A DNA stretch of 64,000 nucleotides from Nocardioides cremeus (GTDB lineage: Bacteria; Actinomycetota; Actinomycetes; Propionibacteriales; Nocardioidaceae). This document shows positions 17,605 through 26,094 of this stretch, piece after piece. Position numbers and translations under genes: made by a program. The first letter of the stretch is position 1, and each line of letters starts with the position of its first letter. Location of the stretch: positions 1 through 64,000 of the forward strand of contig NZ_JAULSC010000010.1 of NCBI RefSeq assembly GCF_030518195.1, in the 5' to 3' direction. Below the pieces are notes generated by a model. That model saw only the letters and a list, made by a program, of their open reading frames with translations. It was not told the DNA's origin and searched no databases.

Positions 17605-18216
17605 GTGCGCCACCCGACCGCACCCCGCCGGCTGCGTCCGCTGGCCGCTGCTGCGGTCGTCTCGGTGCTGGCGCTCGCTGGTTGCGCCGGTGCGGACTCC
17701 TCGCCGCAATCGACCTCCGCCGACGCCTCCGCGGGCGCCGGGCTCCTGGCCGACCAGGGTCTCGAGGGGCTCGACGCCACCCAGCTCATCGAGCGTCTCG
17801 ACACGATGACCCTGGCCGAGCGCCCGAGCAACCTGATCGCCTCCGTGCAGCCGGACGCTGTCGTCGTCACCGACGACCAGGGTCGCGAGGCACGGCTGCC
17901 GATGCCCGAGGACCGGGTCTACGTCTCGGTCGCGCCCTACGTGGACCAGACCCACGAGTGCCACTTCCACAGCCTCACCACCTGCGTCGGCGAGCTGGAC
18001 GATGAAAGCGTCGACGTCACACTGACCACCGCCGACGGCGAGGTGCTCGTCGACGAGACCCGCCGGACCTACGACAACGGGTTCGTCGGTCTGTGGGTGC
18101 CGCGCGACCTCGACGCGACCCTGACGATCACCCACGACGGGCGCACCGGGACGGCGCCGATCACGACCCAGGACCCCGACGACCCCACCTGTGTCACGAC
18201 GCTGCAGCTGACCTGA
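17605..18216 (+). CDS. CueP-family copper-binding lipoprotein
   Basis: A 203-residue exported lipoprotein (signal with lipobox LAGC, Cys27). The mature part matches CueP, the periplasmic copper-binding protein first studied in Salmonella: VDQTHECHFHSLTTCVGEL carries Cys119 and Cys127, and DPTCVTTLQL carries Cys196. The spacing (8 and 69 residues) is nearly that of the three copper-related cysteines of CueP, and FDNGF/LPRD-type segments appear as YDNGFVGLWVPRD. It should bind or reduce copper outside the membrane. GTG 17605 follows GAGAGGA. No copper pump or sensor gene is adjacent. Confidence 0.85.
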   Translation: MRHPTAPRRLRPLAAAAVVSVLALAGCAGADSSPQSTSADASAGAGLLADQGLEGLDATQLIERLDTMTLAERPSNLIASVQPDAVVVTDDQGREARLPMPEDRVYVSVAPYVDQTHECHFHSLTTCVGELDDESVDVTLTTADGEVLVDETRRTYDNGFVGLWVPRDLDATLTITHDGRTGTAPITTQDPDDPTCVTTLQLT

Positions 18217-18466
18217 GCCGGCTTCGGGCTGAGGTGCGGTCGGGGAGGGTCGAGCAGTCGGTCTATCTCGAAAGAATGTCGCAGCAGCGAGCAGTACTCC
18301 TGGGCCAAAGCGCATGCGATGGCAGCGCCTTGCGGCGCGCCCTCAGAACTGAGACGGAGTCGGACCGTCGTCTATCACAGGCATACGTGTGAATGCGAGC
18401 TCCAGGGGCGTCCGGCGCTATCTTTTACCTGTCTAGTCCGGTGGTGCTTCTCTTCTTGGGGGTCCG

Positions 18467-21400
18467 GTGCGCGCTGCGCCCGTTCGTGCTCTGTTCCTGC
18501 TTCTCGGCTGCGTGCTGGTCATCACTGGGCTATCGCCCAGCGTGGCCGCGGCGGAATCGCAAATCGTGGTCTCCGGATCGCTTGTCGACGCCGCGGGCGA
18601 GCCGATGGCGGATATCGGAATCGGAATGAACGGTGGCGTTCAAGCGCATACTGATGCGGATGGCAAGTTCGCACTGCCGGCCCGTCTGGGATCCCAGTAC
18701 ATGACGTTGACTCGTTCTCGTGGGGAGGCTTTCGAGGACTACCTGTGGTTCAGCACTGAGGAGTTCGTGGTCTCGCAGTCGCAGGATCTTGGTACGGTCC
18801 GGTTCCCGGATCTGGTCAAGCGGACGATCAAGGTTGTCGACAGTGACGGGGTGCCGGTCTCGGGAGTCTCGGTATACCGGGGGCCTTCTGATGGGTTCGT
18901 GTCTCCGCAGTGGCTCGACGGTGACAGTGCCGCGTTTGGTGAGGTCGGTTATCGCCATGCGAACCATCGGTTGCAGCAGCGAACCGATGCCGTCGGCGAG
19001 GTGGCGGTCATGGTGCCGCGTTTGGATGCGGCTCCTGACCCCAGCAGCACATCGCCGTCCGGCCTGCCGGTCTACGGTCTGCAGTACAGCAACGAGGAGA
19101 CGGGGGCCTACTTCTCCGGTGATACCCGTCGATCTAGCGTCGACGGTGCCATTCACACGACGACTCTGCCTGCGCCCGCTTACCTCACGGGCGCGATTGT
19201 CGACGCAGCCGGTGAGCCGTTGGCGGACATCGAGGTGTCTGGCAGCGCGGCAGGCTCTCGCGTGCGCTCCGATGCGGACGGTCGCTTTCGGCTCTTGGTC
19301 AACCGCGGGCCGCAGGAGCTGACTATGGCGCGTAGCGGAGGTCAGAACTTCGAGGACTACCTGTGGTTCAGCACTGAGGAGTTCGTGGTCTCGCAGTCGC
19401 AGGATCTTGGTACGGTCCGGTTCCCGGATCTGGTCAAGCGGACGATCAAGGTTGTCGACAGTGACGGGGTGCCGGTCTCGGGAGTCTGGGTGAGCCGGAG
19501 TCCTTCCGCTCAAGCCTTTGTGTTCCCACAGTGGCTCGACGGGGACAGTGCCGCATTCGGTGAGATCGGGTATCGCGATGCGAAACATCGGTTGCAGAAG
19601 CGAACCGATGCCGCCGGTGAGGTGGCGGTCAGGGTGCCGCGTCTGGATGCGGCTGCTGAGCCCAGCAGCACATCGCCGTCTGGCCTGCCGGTCTATGACC
19701 TCCAGTACAACGACTCGAAGACCGGCTCGTACTTCAGCGACACGAGCCGATCTGACGTGGATGGCAACAAGCACACGACATCGCTGGACGGTCTTGTCCT
19801 GCGGAGGCCCGAGGCGCCTGCGGCTCCCTCCGTATCCGGTGGCGACGAGTCTGTGAGTGTGATCTGGGCCGACCCCCATGACAACGGATCACCCCTCACG
19901 AACTACACCGTCACAGCTGCCCCAGGCGGCATCACAAAGACTGTGCCCGCCGGGACTCTCAGCACCACCTTGGAGGGTTTGGATAACGGCTCGACCTACA
20001 CGATTTCTGTCAGTGCGACCAACGTCGTTGGCGAAGGCCCCATGTCTGAGTCCTCCAGCGAGGTCGTCCCTGCCGGGACCCCTTCCGCGCCGACGGGGGT
20101 ACACGGTGCAGGGCAGGACCAGTCGGTGATCGTCTTGTGGTCGGCCCCGGCTGACAACGGCGCTGAAGTCTTGGACTACCTGGTTGAGGTTTCACCGGGA
20201 GGTGCAAGTGTCGTGGTGCCGAGCGGAACCGAGCGGGCGACCATCAGCGGCCTGACCAACGGTGAGGAATACCGAGTCACCGTCACCGCACGCAACGCGG
20301 TCGGGACCGGACCGGCTTCGGCGCCGTCCGCGCCCCTCACGCCGTACCAAGACGCGGTCCACACCGTTCAGGGGCGACTCGTCGACGATGCCGGCATCCC
20401 CGTCGTGGGCGCCACACTGCGCAACTCGGGCACCAGCTCGCCGACCTCTACTACCGACGCCGAGGGCCGCTTCAACCTGGCCATGCGCTCGGGTTCTCGT
20501 AGCCTGCACGTCGAGGCACCTGTCGCCCCCACCTCCCACGTCGCCATCGAGACGACCAGCTGGACGCTATGGCGCGACGAGAACCTGGGTGACGTGGTCC
20601 TGCCGACCCTCGACGAGCGCACGGTGCGTGTCGTAGACCGGAACGCGCGTCCTATCCAGGGGGCTCGGGTCAGCGGCAACACCTGGTTCCGCTACAGCTG
20701 GGAGGCGAACGGGGCGCACCGGCTCTTCCGCGATGTCAGCGTTAATCTCATGTCCCTGCGCACCAGCGGCCTCTCGGACTCCGACGGCCGTGTTCTGCTG
20801 CGTACGCCCCAGGTCGACAGTGCGGCGGGTGGCAAGGACTGGTCGTACGACGGGCTGCCCACCCAGAACGTCGACTACCAGGACCCCCGGACCGGTGTGG
20901 GGATCTGGACCAACACGAGCGACGCGACCGTGCTTGGCCGGACGCACGAGGTCGCAATCAGCGCTGTTGAGCTGACGGTTCCGGATCAGGTCGGCAAGCC
21001 GAGGGTGACGGCTGGTGACGGTTCGGTCGCGGTGTCGTGGTCGAAGGTGGGTGGCAACGGGTCTCCGGTGACCGGGTACACGGTGACGGCTGCGCCGGGT
21101 GGTGCCACCAGGACGGTCGGTGCGGGCGCGACGAGTGCCACGCTGGATGGTCTGGTCAACGGCACGGCGTACACGTTCACCGTGGTCGCGACCAATGCCG
21201 TGGGTGACAGTCCGGCGTCGGCGCCGTCGGATGAGGTCATGCCTGCGGGTGTTCCGGATCAGGTCGGCAAGCCGACGGTGACGGCTGGTGACGGTTCGGT
21301 CGCGGTGTCGTGGTCGAAGGTGGGTGGCAACGGGTCTGCGGTCTCCGGGTACACGGTGACGGCTGCTCCCGGCGGTGCCTCGGAGAGCGTCTCCGGCGAC

Positions 21401-23536
21401 GTCGAGCGGGCGACTCTTGAGGGCCTGGTCAACGGGACGGCGTACACGTTCACCGTGGTGGCCACCAACGTGGCGGGGGCCTCTGCTCGGTCGGTGGCCT
21501 CGGATGAGGTCACGCCTGCGGGCGTTCCGGATCAGGTCGGCAAGCCGACGGTGACGGCTGGTGACGGTTCGGTCGCGGTGTCGTGGTCGAAGGTGGGTGG
21601 CAACGGGACTCCGGTGACCGGGTACACGGTCACGGCTGCGCCGGGTGGTGCCGTCGCGACGGTGGCCGGCGACGTCACCGAGGTGACGCTGCGAGACCTG
21701 GACAACGGGACGTCGTACAGCTTCGTCGTCGTCGCGACCAACAAGGTGGGCGACTCCGCGCCCTCGCCTCGGTCACTCTCGGTGACCCCCCGGGCCGCGC
21801 CCGTGGCACCCACCGACGTCGTGGCACGGGCTGGGGTGAACTCGGCGCGGGTGTCGTGGGCTCACGACTTCGGCTACACCGCCACCGACTCGAGCCGGTC
21901 CTACCTCGTGACCGCGTCCCCGGGAGGTGCGGCCTGCGAGAGCACTACGCACGCCTGCACGGTGCCGGGGCTCTCGAACGGCAAGACCTACACGTTCAGC
22001 GTGGTCGCGCGTGACGGCTACGGAGCCTCGCCTGCGTCGGCGCCCTCCAGCCCGGTCACGCCGGTGGCCGACACCACCGCCCCGGTGCTCGCGAGCTCGA
22101 GCGTCACGCCCGGACGCGTCGCCGCCACAGGCGGCCGGGTCGAGGTCGAGCTGCGCATCACCGATGACGTCAGCGGTCTCAGGGAGAGCGGGTTCCCGGT
22201 CGTGGTCACCTTCTCCAAGCGCACCGGCAACGGGTCCTTCGGGTTCACGTCGTTGGGCCGCGCGTCGGGCGACGCCTACGACGGCACCTACCGCGCAAGC
22301 ATCCAGGTCCCCTCGGGAACGCCTTCGGGGGACTACCGGCTCTCGGTCTACCCCCTCGAGGACCAGGCGCAGAACAGCACGTCCTTCCTGTCCGTCGACG
22401 GCGTCGTGGTCGGCAACCCGGCCGCCCCCGACCGCCCTGCGGTCGAGGTCGGACCCGGCCGCAGCGTCTCGCTGACGTGGGCGGAGCCCACCGACGACGG
22501 TGGCAATGTGATCACCGGCTACGAGGTCGAGACCGGCCCCGACGGCGACGTACGACGTGTCGATGCCGGTCCGAGCAACGTCAGCACCGTGCTGTCGTTC
22601 CCCGACCGTGACGCCGACGACCCGGTGCGCTTCCGCGTGCGTGCTCTCAACTCGGCGGGTCCGAGCGCCTGGTCGTCCTGGACCGACGACGTCCTGGTCC
22701 CGGCTGCCGCACCGGGTGCGCCCCGAGGTGTGACCGCCCAGCCGGGCGTCTCCTCGGCTCGGGTGACCTGGGCAGCGCCGGCCTCGGCCGGTGGATCGGC
22801 AGTGACGTCGTACCTCGTCACTGCCGCGCCCGGCGGTCGGAATGTCAGGGTCGACGGCGACGTCACCGAGGCGGAGGTCGAGGGGCTCGAGAACGGGATC
22901 GCCTACACCTTCACCGTCGTGGCGATCAACGGGGTGGGGTCCTCGGAGGCCTCCGCCCGGTCTGCTGCGGTGACGCCGACGGCGGCCGCTACCGCTCCTG
23001 GTTCTCCGCGCGAGGTGCGTGCGGTCGCGGGGGACGGGGTCGCGACAGTGTCGTGGTCGGGCCCGTCCAGTGATGGCGGCTCGGCCGTGACGGCGTACAC
23101 GGTGACCGCCTCGCCCGGCGGCCGCGTTGTGACAGTCGCTGGCACCGTGACCCAGGCCGAGGTCGAGGGGCTCCAGAACGGGATCGCCTACACCTTCACG
23201 GTGGTTGCCGCCAACGACATCGGTACGTCGTCAGCCTCCGGATCGAGCGAGTCGGTCACGCCAGCCGGTGCCCCGGGTCGACCGGCGAAGCCGTTGGTCA
23301 AGGTTAAGCGCGACAAGCTCGTCGTGAAGTGGACAACCCCCGAGAACAACGGGAGCCCGATCAGCGGCTATGTCGTCTCCGTCAGCAAAGGTCGGTCAGT
23401 CACCACCACCGGGACGCGGACGAGGGTCGTGATCCGGAAGGCCAGGCCGGGGAACTACAAGATCAGGGTCGCAGCTGTCAGCGACGTGGGCACCTCGGCG
23501 AAGAGCGCTGTGGTGAGGGTGCGCGTCGCGCGCTGA
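18467..23536 (+). CDS. Large secreted fibronectin type III repeat protein
   Basis: A 1689-residue secreted protein: signal peptide (residues 1-29), two homologous about 205-residue modules (31-235 and 241-445) that start with carboxypeptidase-regulatory-like beta folds (GSLVDAAGEPMADI), two fibronectin-III domains (to about 627), a diverged third module (629-837), three nearly identical Fn3 domains (839-1111), another Fn3, an Ig-like domain (1201-1318) and four more Fn3 domains with a basic end. There is no LPXTG or C-terminal membrane helix. A surface adhesin or matrix protein is likely; no enzyme domain is seen. Codon use in the first 2 kb is less GC-rich than its neighbours. GTG 18467 follows a GGGGG stretch. 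Confidence 0.85.
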   Translation: MRAAPVRALFLLLGCVLVITGLSPSVAAAESQIVVSGSLVDAAGEPMADIGIGMNGGVQAHTDADGKFALPARLGSQYMTLTRSRGEAFEDYLWFSTEEFVVSQSQDLGTVRFPDLVKRTIKVVDSDGVPVSGVSVYRGPSDGFVSPQWLDGDSAAFGEVGYRHANHRLQQRTDAVGEVAVMVPRLDAAPDPSSTSPSGLPVYGLQYSNEETGAYFSGDTRRSSVDGAIHTTTLPAPAYLTGAIVDAAGEPLADIEVSGSAAGSRVRSDADGRFRLLVNRGPQELTMARSGGQNFEDYLWFSTEEFVVSQSQDLGTVRFPDLVKRTIKVVDSDGVPVSGVWVSRSPSAQAFVFPQWLDGDSAAFGEIGYRDAKHRLQKRTDAAGEVAVRVPRLDAAAEPSSTSPSGLPVYDLQYNDSKTGSYFSDTSRSDVDGNKHTTSLDGLVLRRPEAPAAPSVSGGDESVSVIWADPHDNGSPLTNYTVTAAPGGITKTVPAGTLSTTLEGLDNGSTYTISVSATNVVGEGPMSESSSEVVPAGTPSAPTGVHGAGQDQSVIVLWSAPADNGAEVLDYLVEVSPGGASVVVPSGTERATISGLTNGEEYRVTVTARNAVGTGPASAPSAPLTPYQDAVHTVQGRLVDDAGIPVVGATLRNSGTSSPTSTTDAEGRFNLAMRSGSRSLHVEAPVAPTSHVAIETTSWTLWRDENLGDVVLPTLDERTVRVVDRNARPIQGARVSGNTWFRYSWEANGAHRLFRDVSVNLMSLRTSGLSDSDGRVLLRTPQVDSAAGGKDWSYDGLPTQNVDYQDPRTGVGIWTNTSDATVLGRTHEVAISAVELTVPDQVGKPRVTAGDGSVAVSWSKVGGNGSPVTGYTVTAAPGGATRTVGAGATSATLDGLVNGTAYTFTVVATNAVGDSPASAPSDEVMPAGVPDQVGKPTVTAGDGSVAVSWSKVGGNGSAVSGYTVTAAPGGASESVSGDVERATLEGLVNGTAYTFTVVATNVAGASARSVASDEVTPAGVPDQVGKPTVTAGDGSVAVSWSKVGGNGTPVTGYTVTAAPGGAVATVAGDVTEVTLRDLDNGTSYSFVVVATNKVGDSAPSPRSLSVTPRAAPVAPTDVVARAGVNSARVSWAHDFGYTATDSSRSYLVTASPGGAACESTTHACTVPGLSNGKTYTFSVVARDGYGASPASAPSSPVTPVADTTAPVLASSSVTPGRVAATGGRVEVELRITDDVSGLRESGFPVVVTFSKRTGNGSFGFTSLGRASGDAYDGTYRASIQVPSGTPSGDYRLSVYPLEDQAQNSTSFLSVDGVVVGNPAAPDRPAVEVGPGRSVSLTWAEPTDDGGNVITGYEVETGPDGDVRRVDAGPSNVSTVLSFPDRDADDPVRFRVRALNSAGPSAWSSWTDDVLVPAAAPGAPRGVTAQPGVSSARVTWAAPASAGGSAVTSYLVTAAPGGRNVRVDGDVTEAEVEGLENGIAYTFTVVAINGVGSSEASARSAAVTPTAAATAPGSPREVRAVAGDGVATVSWSGPSSDGGSAVTAYTVTASPGGRVVTVAGTVTQAEVEGLQNGIAYTFTVVAANDIGTSSASGSSESVTPAGAPGRPAKPLVKVKRDKLVVKWTTPENNGSPISGYVVSVSKGRSVTTTGTRTRVVIRKARPGNYKIRVAAVSDVGTSAKSAVVRVRVAR
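18731..18869 (+). repeat. 139-bp perfect direct repeat, copy 1 (copy 2 at 19349-19487)
   Basis: The 139 bases are identical in both copies, 618 bp (206 codons) apart, within the first two modules of the fibronectin protein. Flanking module sequence is similar but diverged, so the identical core has been recently homogenised or duplicated. Confidence 0.9.
19349..19487 (+). repeat. 139-bp perfect direct repeat, copy 2
   Basis: Identical in every base to 18731-18869. It encodes the segment beginning FEDYLWFSTEEFVV and ending DGVPVSGV in the second module. Confidence 0.9.
20981..21799 (+). repeat. Tandem 273-bp fibronectin-III units (three copies)
   Basis: Units begin at 20981, 21254 and 21527, each 273 bp (91 codons). 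The first about 85 bp of each (starting CCGGATCAGGTCGGCAAGCC) differ at only a few bases, while the later part is more varied. This marks recent expansion by unequal recombination. Confidence 0.9.
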
Positions 23537-23665
23537 CTCCTGCGGACGACCGGTCGGTGAGAGTTGCGGCATCGTTGAAGAAGTAATCAGAATAATTTTC
23601 CCGGAGCCTGTGGAAAACCACTTCTGACCTGCTTCTTTGTCGGTGGTGCCTGGGAGGCTTCTCTC

Positions 23666-24946
23666 ATGGCCACCACCGCGGCGCACCCCATCAACGGGGC
23701 GGTCGCGCGCATGCACTCGGTGCTCGACGAGGTGGCCGAGGTGCCGACCTGGTCGATGGGCCAAGCCGCGACGGCGGAGGCATTGGTCGACATCTCTCGG
23801 GTCGAGGCGCGGCTTTTGGAGGTGCGCTCGCGTCTGCTGTCGCACGCCGAGACCGTGGCGGTGGCAGAGACGAATGCGTCGCCCTCGGTGGCGGTCTGGC
23901 ACTCGAATGCCACCCGGTCGACGAAGCGGGAGTCGTTCCGTGAGGTGCGGCTGGCTGCGGGGCTCGGTCGGTACGACGTGGTGCGGGAGGCGCTGGGTCG
24001 CGGCGACGTCATCGCGGAGCAGGCGTCGGTGATCTGCACTGCCTTGGATGAGCTGCCCGATGACCTGGACGCCGGCGTGCTGGAGCAGGCGGCGAAGGCG
24101 CTGGTCGCGTTCGCGGAGGTCCACGACGCCAAGGCGCTGCGGGTGCTGGGCCGTCGGATTCTCGAGGTAGTCGCGCCCGAGGTGGCCGAGGCGTGGGAGG
24201 CCGAGCAGCTTGACCGCGAGGAGCGCGAGGCGGAGAAGTCGTCGGTCTTCCGGATGCGCGAGGACGGGCGCGGCCGGATCAAGGGATCGTTCACGGTGCC
24301 GCTGCTGGTGGGGCAGATGCTGGAGCGGGCACTGCTCGCTTTCGCTTCGCCGAAGCACCAGATCGCGAACCGTGCCGCCGACGACGCGGACGGGCAGGAC
24401 GAGCAGGACGAGCAGGCGCCGGTGCCGGTACGTCGCCCGACGGCGCAGCGGCTGGGTGCGGCGTTCGTGGAGCTCGTCGAGCGGCTCGACCCCCACAGCT
24501 TGCCCCAGGCGGGAGGCGTGAACGCGACGGTCGTGGTGACGATGACCCTCGAGTCCCTCAAGGACGGCCTGGCGGCCGCCACGCTCGACACCGGTGACCG
24601 GATCAGTGCCGCGACCGCACGCCGCTTGGCGTGCGAGGCCGGCGTCGTGCCCGCCGTGCTGGGCGGGAAGAGTCAGCCGCTCGATGTCGGCAGGTCGCAG
24701 CGGCTCTTCACCGGCCCGCAGCGGATCGCGTTGGGTGCCAGGGACGGTGGTTGCACCGCCCAGGGCTGCGACGCCCCGCCGGCGATGTGCCACGCGCACC
24801 ACGACGACCTGTGGTCGCACCAGGGCAGGACCGCGGTGGAGCGGGGCCGGCTGCTGTGCCCGTTCCACCATCGGCGAATCCATGATCCGGAGTACGAGGT
24901 CGAAGTCGGTGCTGACAACCAGGTCAGCTTCCATCGGCGGACGTAG
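23666..24946 (+). CDS. DUF222 / HNH endonuclease-motif protein
   Basis: A 426-residue protein of the 13E12/DUF222 type frequent in actinobacteria. The long helical N-terminal DUF222 region (LVDISRVEARLLEVRSRLL, EALGRGDVIAEQASVI) is followed by an HNH motif: GGCTAQGCDAP with two cysteines, then CHAHHDDLW and LLCPFHHRRIHD. The Cys/His set for zinc and the HH of the nuclease site are present. Such proteins are often multicopy and linked to mobile DNA, but a cellular role is not established. It is flanked downstream by REP-like repeats. Confidence 0.85.
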   Translation: MATTAAHPINGAVARMHSVLDEVAEVPTWSMGQAATAEALVDISRVEARLLEVRSRLLSHAETVAVAETNASPSVAVWHSNATRSTKRESFREVRLAAGLGRYDVVREALGRGDVIAEQASVICTALDELPDDLDAGVLEQAAKALVAFAEVHDAKALRVLGRRILEVVAPEVAEAWEAEQLDREEREAEKSSVFRMREDGRGRIKGSFTVPLLVGQMLERALLAFASPKHQIANRAADDADGQDEQDEQAPVPVRRPTAQRLGAAFVELVERLDPHSLPQAGGVNATVVVTMTLESLKDGLAAATLDTGDRISAATARRLACEAGVVPAVLGGKSQPLDVGRSQRLFTGPQRIALGARDGGCTAQGCDAPPAMCHAHHDDLWSHQGRTAVERGRLLCPFHHRRIHDPEYEVEVGADNQVSFHRRT

Positions 24947-24970
24947 GAGAGGTCTGCTCGGTTCTTGCGG

Positions 24971-25052
24971 GGTCTCGGCGTCGCTCGTCGCTGGCGCTCC
25001 TCGCTGCTCGACCAACGGTGCCCGCTGGCGCTCCTCGCTGCTCGACCAACGG
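24971..25052. repeat. REP-like element with two 30-nt direct copies
   Basis: The 30-nt unit starting CGCTGGCGCTCCTCGCTG is present twice, at 24989-25018 and 25023-25052, preceded by GGTCTCGGCG. It is the same family as 10457-10563 and 25364-25455. It lies just after the HNH gene. Confidence 0.75.
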
Positions 25053-25058
25053 GGACGG

Positions 25059-25271
25059 TCAGGGGGAGTCGTCGCGCCACAGCGCGACGCTGCACGCCAT
25101 GCCGGCCAGCCACAGCAGCAGCACCGGCACGTCGCCGCTGTGCATGCCGTGGCTGTCGCTGACGGTGAAGAGCACGCGGCCGGTCCACGGTCCGTGGCCG
25201 GCGACCAGGAGCAGCGCGAGGATCGACACCACCAGGTAGACCGCGATGGCGATCAGGCGTCGGCGTTGCAC
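25059..25271 (-). CDS. Small membrane protein
   Basis: A 70-residue protein with two hydrophobic helices: residues about 7-24 (IAIAVYLVVSILALLLVAG) and 48-63 (VPVLLLWLAGMACSVAL), joined by a loop containing DSHGMHSGD. I do not recognise a family. It lies between two REP-like elements, which border both its ends. The coding frame has strong third-position GC and a stop within 7 nt of the repeat, so I think it is real. Confidence 0.55.
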   Translation of the reverse strand: MQRRRLIAIAVYLVVSILALLLVAGHGPWTGRVLFTVSDSHGMHSGDVPVLLLWLAGMACSVALWRDDSP

Positions 25272-25363
25272 CGGGAGAGAGTAGACGCGCGGCCCTGGGG
25301 TGGCCTGGTCGACGTACCTCGTGTGAGCGATGGGGGTGGGTCTGGGGTGCGGTCTGCTCGGTG

Positions 25364-25455
25364 GTCACCGGGTTTCGGCGACGGTCGTCGCTGGCGCTCC
25401 TCCCTGCTCAACCAGCGGTGGCGAGGTGGTGCTGCGCCTGCTCAACCAGCGGTGG
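25364..25455. repeat. REP-like element, third locus
   Basis: Starts GTCACCGGGTTTCGGCGACG as at 10457, continues through CGCTGGCGCTCCTCCCTGCT, and ends with two copies of CTGCTCAACCAGCGGTGG. It sits in the 326-nt gap between the small membrane protein and the Xre regulator. Confidence 0.7.
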
Positions 25456-25456
25456 G

Positions 25457-25584
25457 GCGCTAGCGCTATTGCATGCTCGATTCGACTGCGCTAGCGGTGC
25501 TAGCGCGGGGAATCCCGCTGTTTCTCGATGGTTACTGATCGGTAGTGACTCGTCACACACCCGCTAGCACTTGCAAGCGCTAGC
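25457..25584. promoter_or_regulatory. Cluster of five GCTAGC palindromes before the Xre gene
   Basis: GCTAGC occurs at about 25459, 25490, 25499, 25563 and 25579, several within longer palindromes such as GCGCTAGCGC (25457-25466) and CGCTAGCG (25489-25496). The last lies directly against the ribosome binding site of the regulator. Spacing suggests a multi-site operator, most simply for autoregulation by the adjacent Xre protein. Confidence 0.55.
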
Positions 25585-25597
25585 AGGAGCAAGCACT

Positions 25598-26011
25598 ATG
25601 GGGGACATGGCAAAGGGAAAGGTCTCGAACGCAGTCGGGACGCTGGGTGACTACCTCAAGGAGCAGCGCACCAGTGCGCAGCTCTCCTTGCGGCAGCTCG
25701 CCGAGCAGGCCGGCGTGTCGAACCCCTACCTGAGCCAGATCGAGCGCGGGCTGCGCAAGCCGTCCGCCGAGGTGCTGCAGCAGCTCGCCCGAGCGCTGCG
25801 GATCTCCGCCGAGCAGCTCTACATCCGCGCCGGCATCGTCAGCCCTGACGACGGCGTCGGCGGTTCGGTGGAGCTCGCCGTGCTGGGTGACCCGCACCTG
25901 ACCGAGCGACAGAAGCAGTCGCTGCTCGACGTCTACCAGTCGTTCCTCGCGATGAACGAGGCGCAGGCCGGGGTCGCCGCCCCGGTCGAGCCCGTCAACG
26001 ACGACGACTGA
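25598..26011 (+). CDS. Xre-family regulator (Rv0474-like)
   Basis: A 137-residue HTH_XRE protein. The DNA-binding domain is residues about 13-70 (LGDYLKEQRTSAQLSLRQLAEQAGVSNPYLSQIERGLRKPSAEVL), followed by a helical tail with LTERQKQSLLDVYQSF. Sequence and position immediately before an HbhA-like gene match the Rv0474-Rv0475 pair of Mycobacterium. ATG 25598 has AGGAG 8 nt upstream. The GCTAGC cluster in its leader suggests self-control, and perhaps control of hbhA 83 nt downstream. Confidence 0.88.
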   Translation: MGDMAKGKVSNAVGTLGDYLKEQRTSAQLSLRQLAEQAGVSNPYLSQIERGLRKPSAEVLQQLARALRISAEQLYIRAGIVSPDDGVGGSVELAVLGDPHLTERQKQSLLDVYQSFLAMNEAQAGVAAPVEPVNDDD

Positions 26012-26094
26012 GCGACCACCCGACGTACGCCGCTCGCCTGAGCGGCGCGACCCGAACGCCCGGCATCCACCGGGAACCAACCGAAGGAGCCGAC

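Noticed and set aside
18217-18466. A small gene between the CueP gene and the fibronectin protein
   Set aside because: Short frames exist, but none has a ribosome binding site, coding-like composition and recognisable sequence together.
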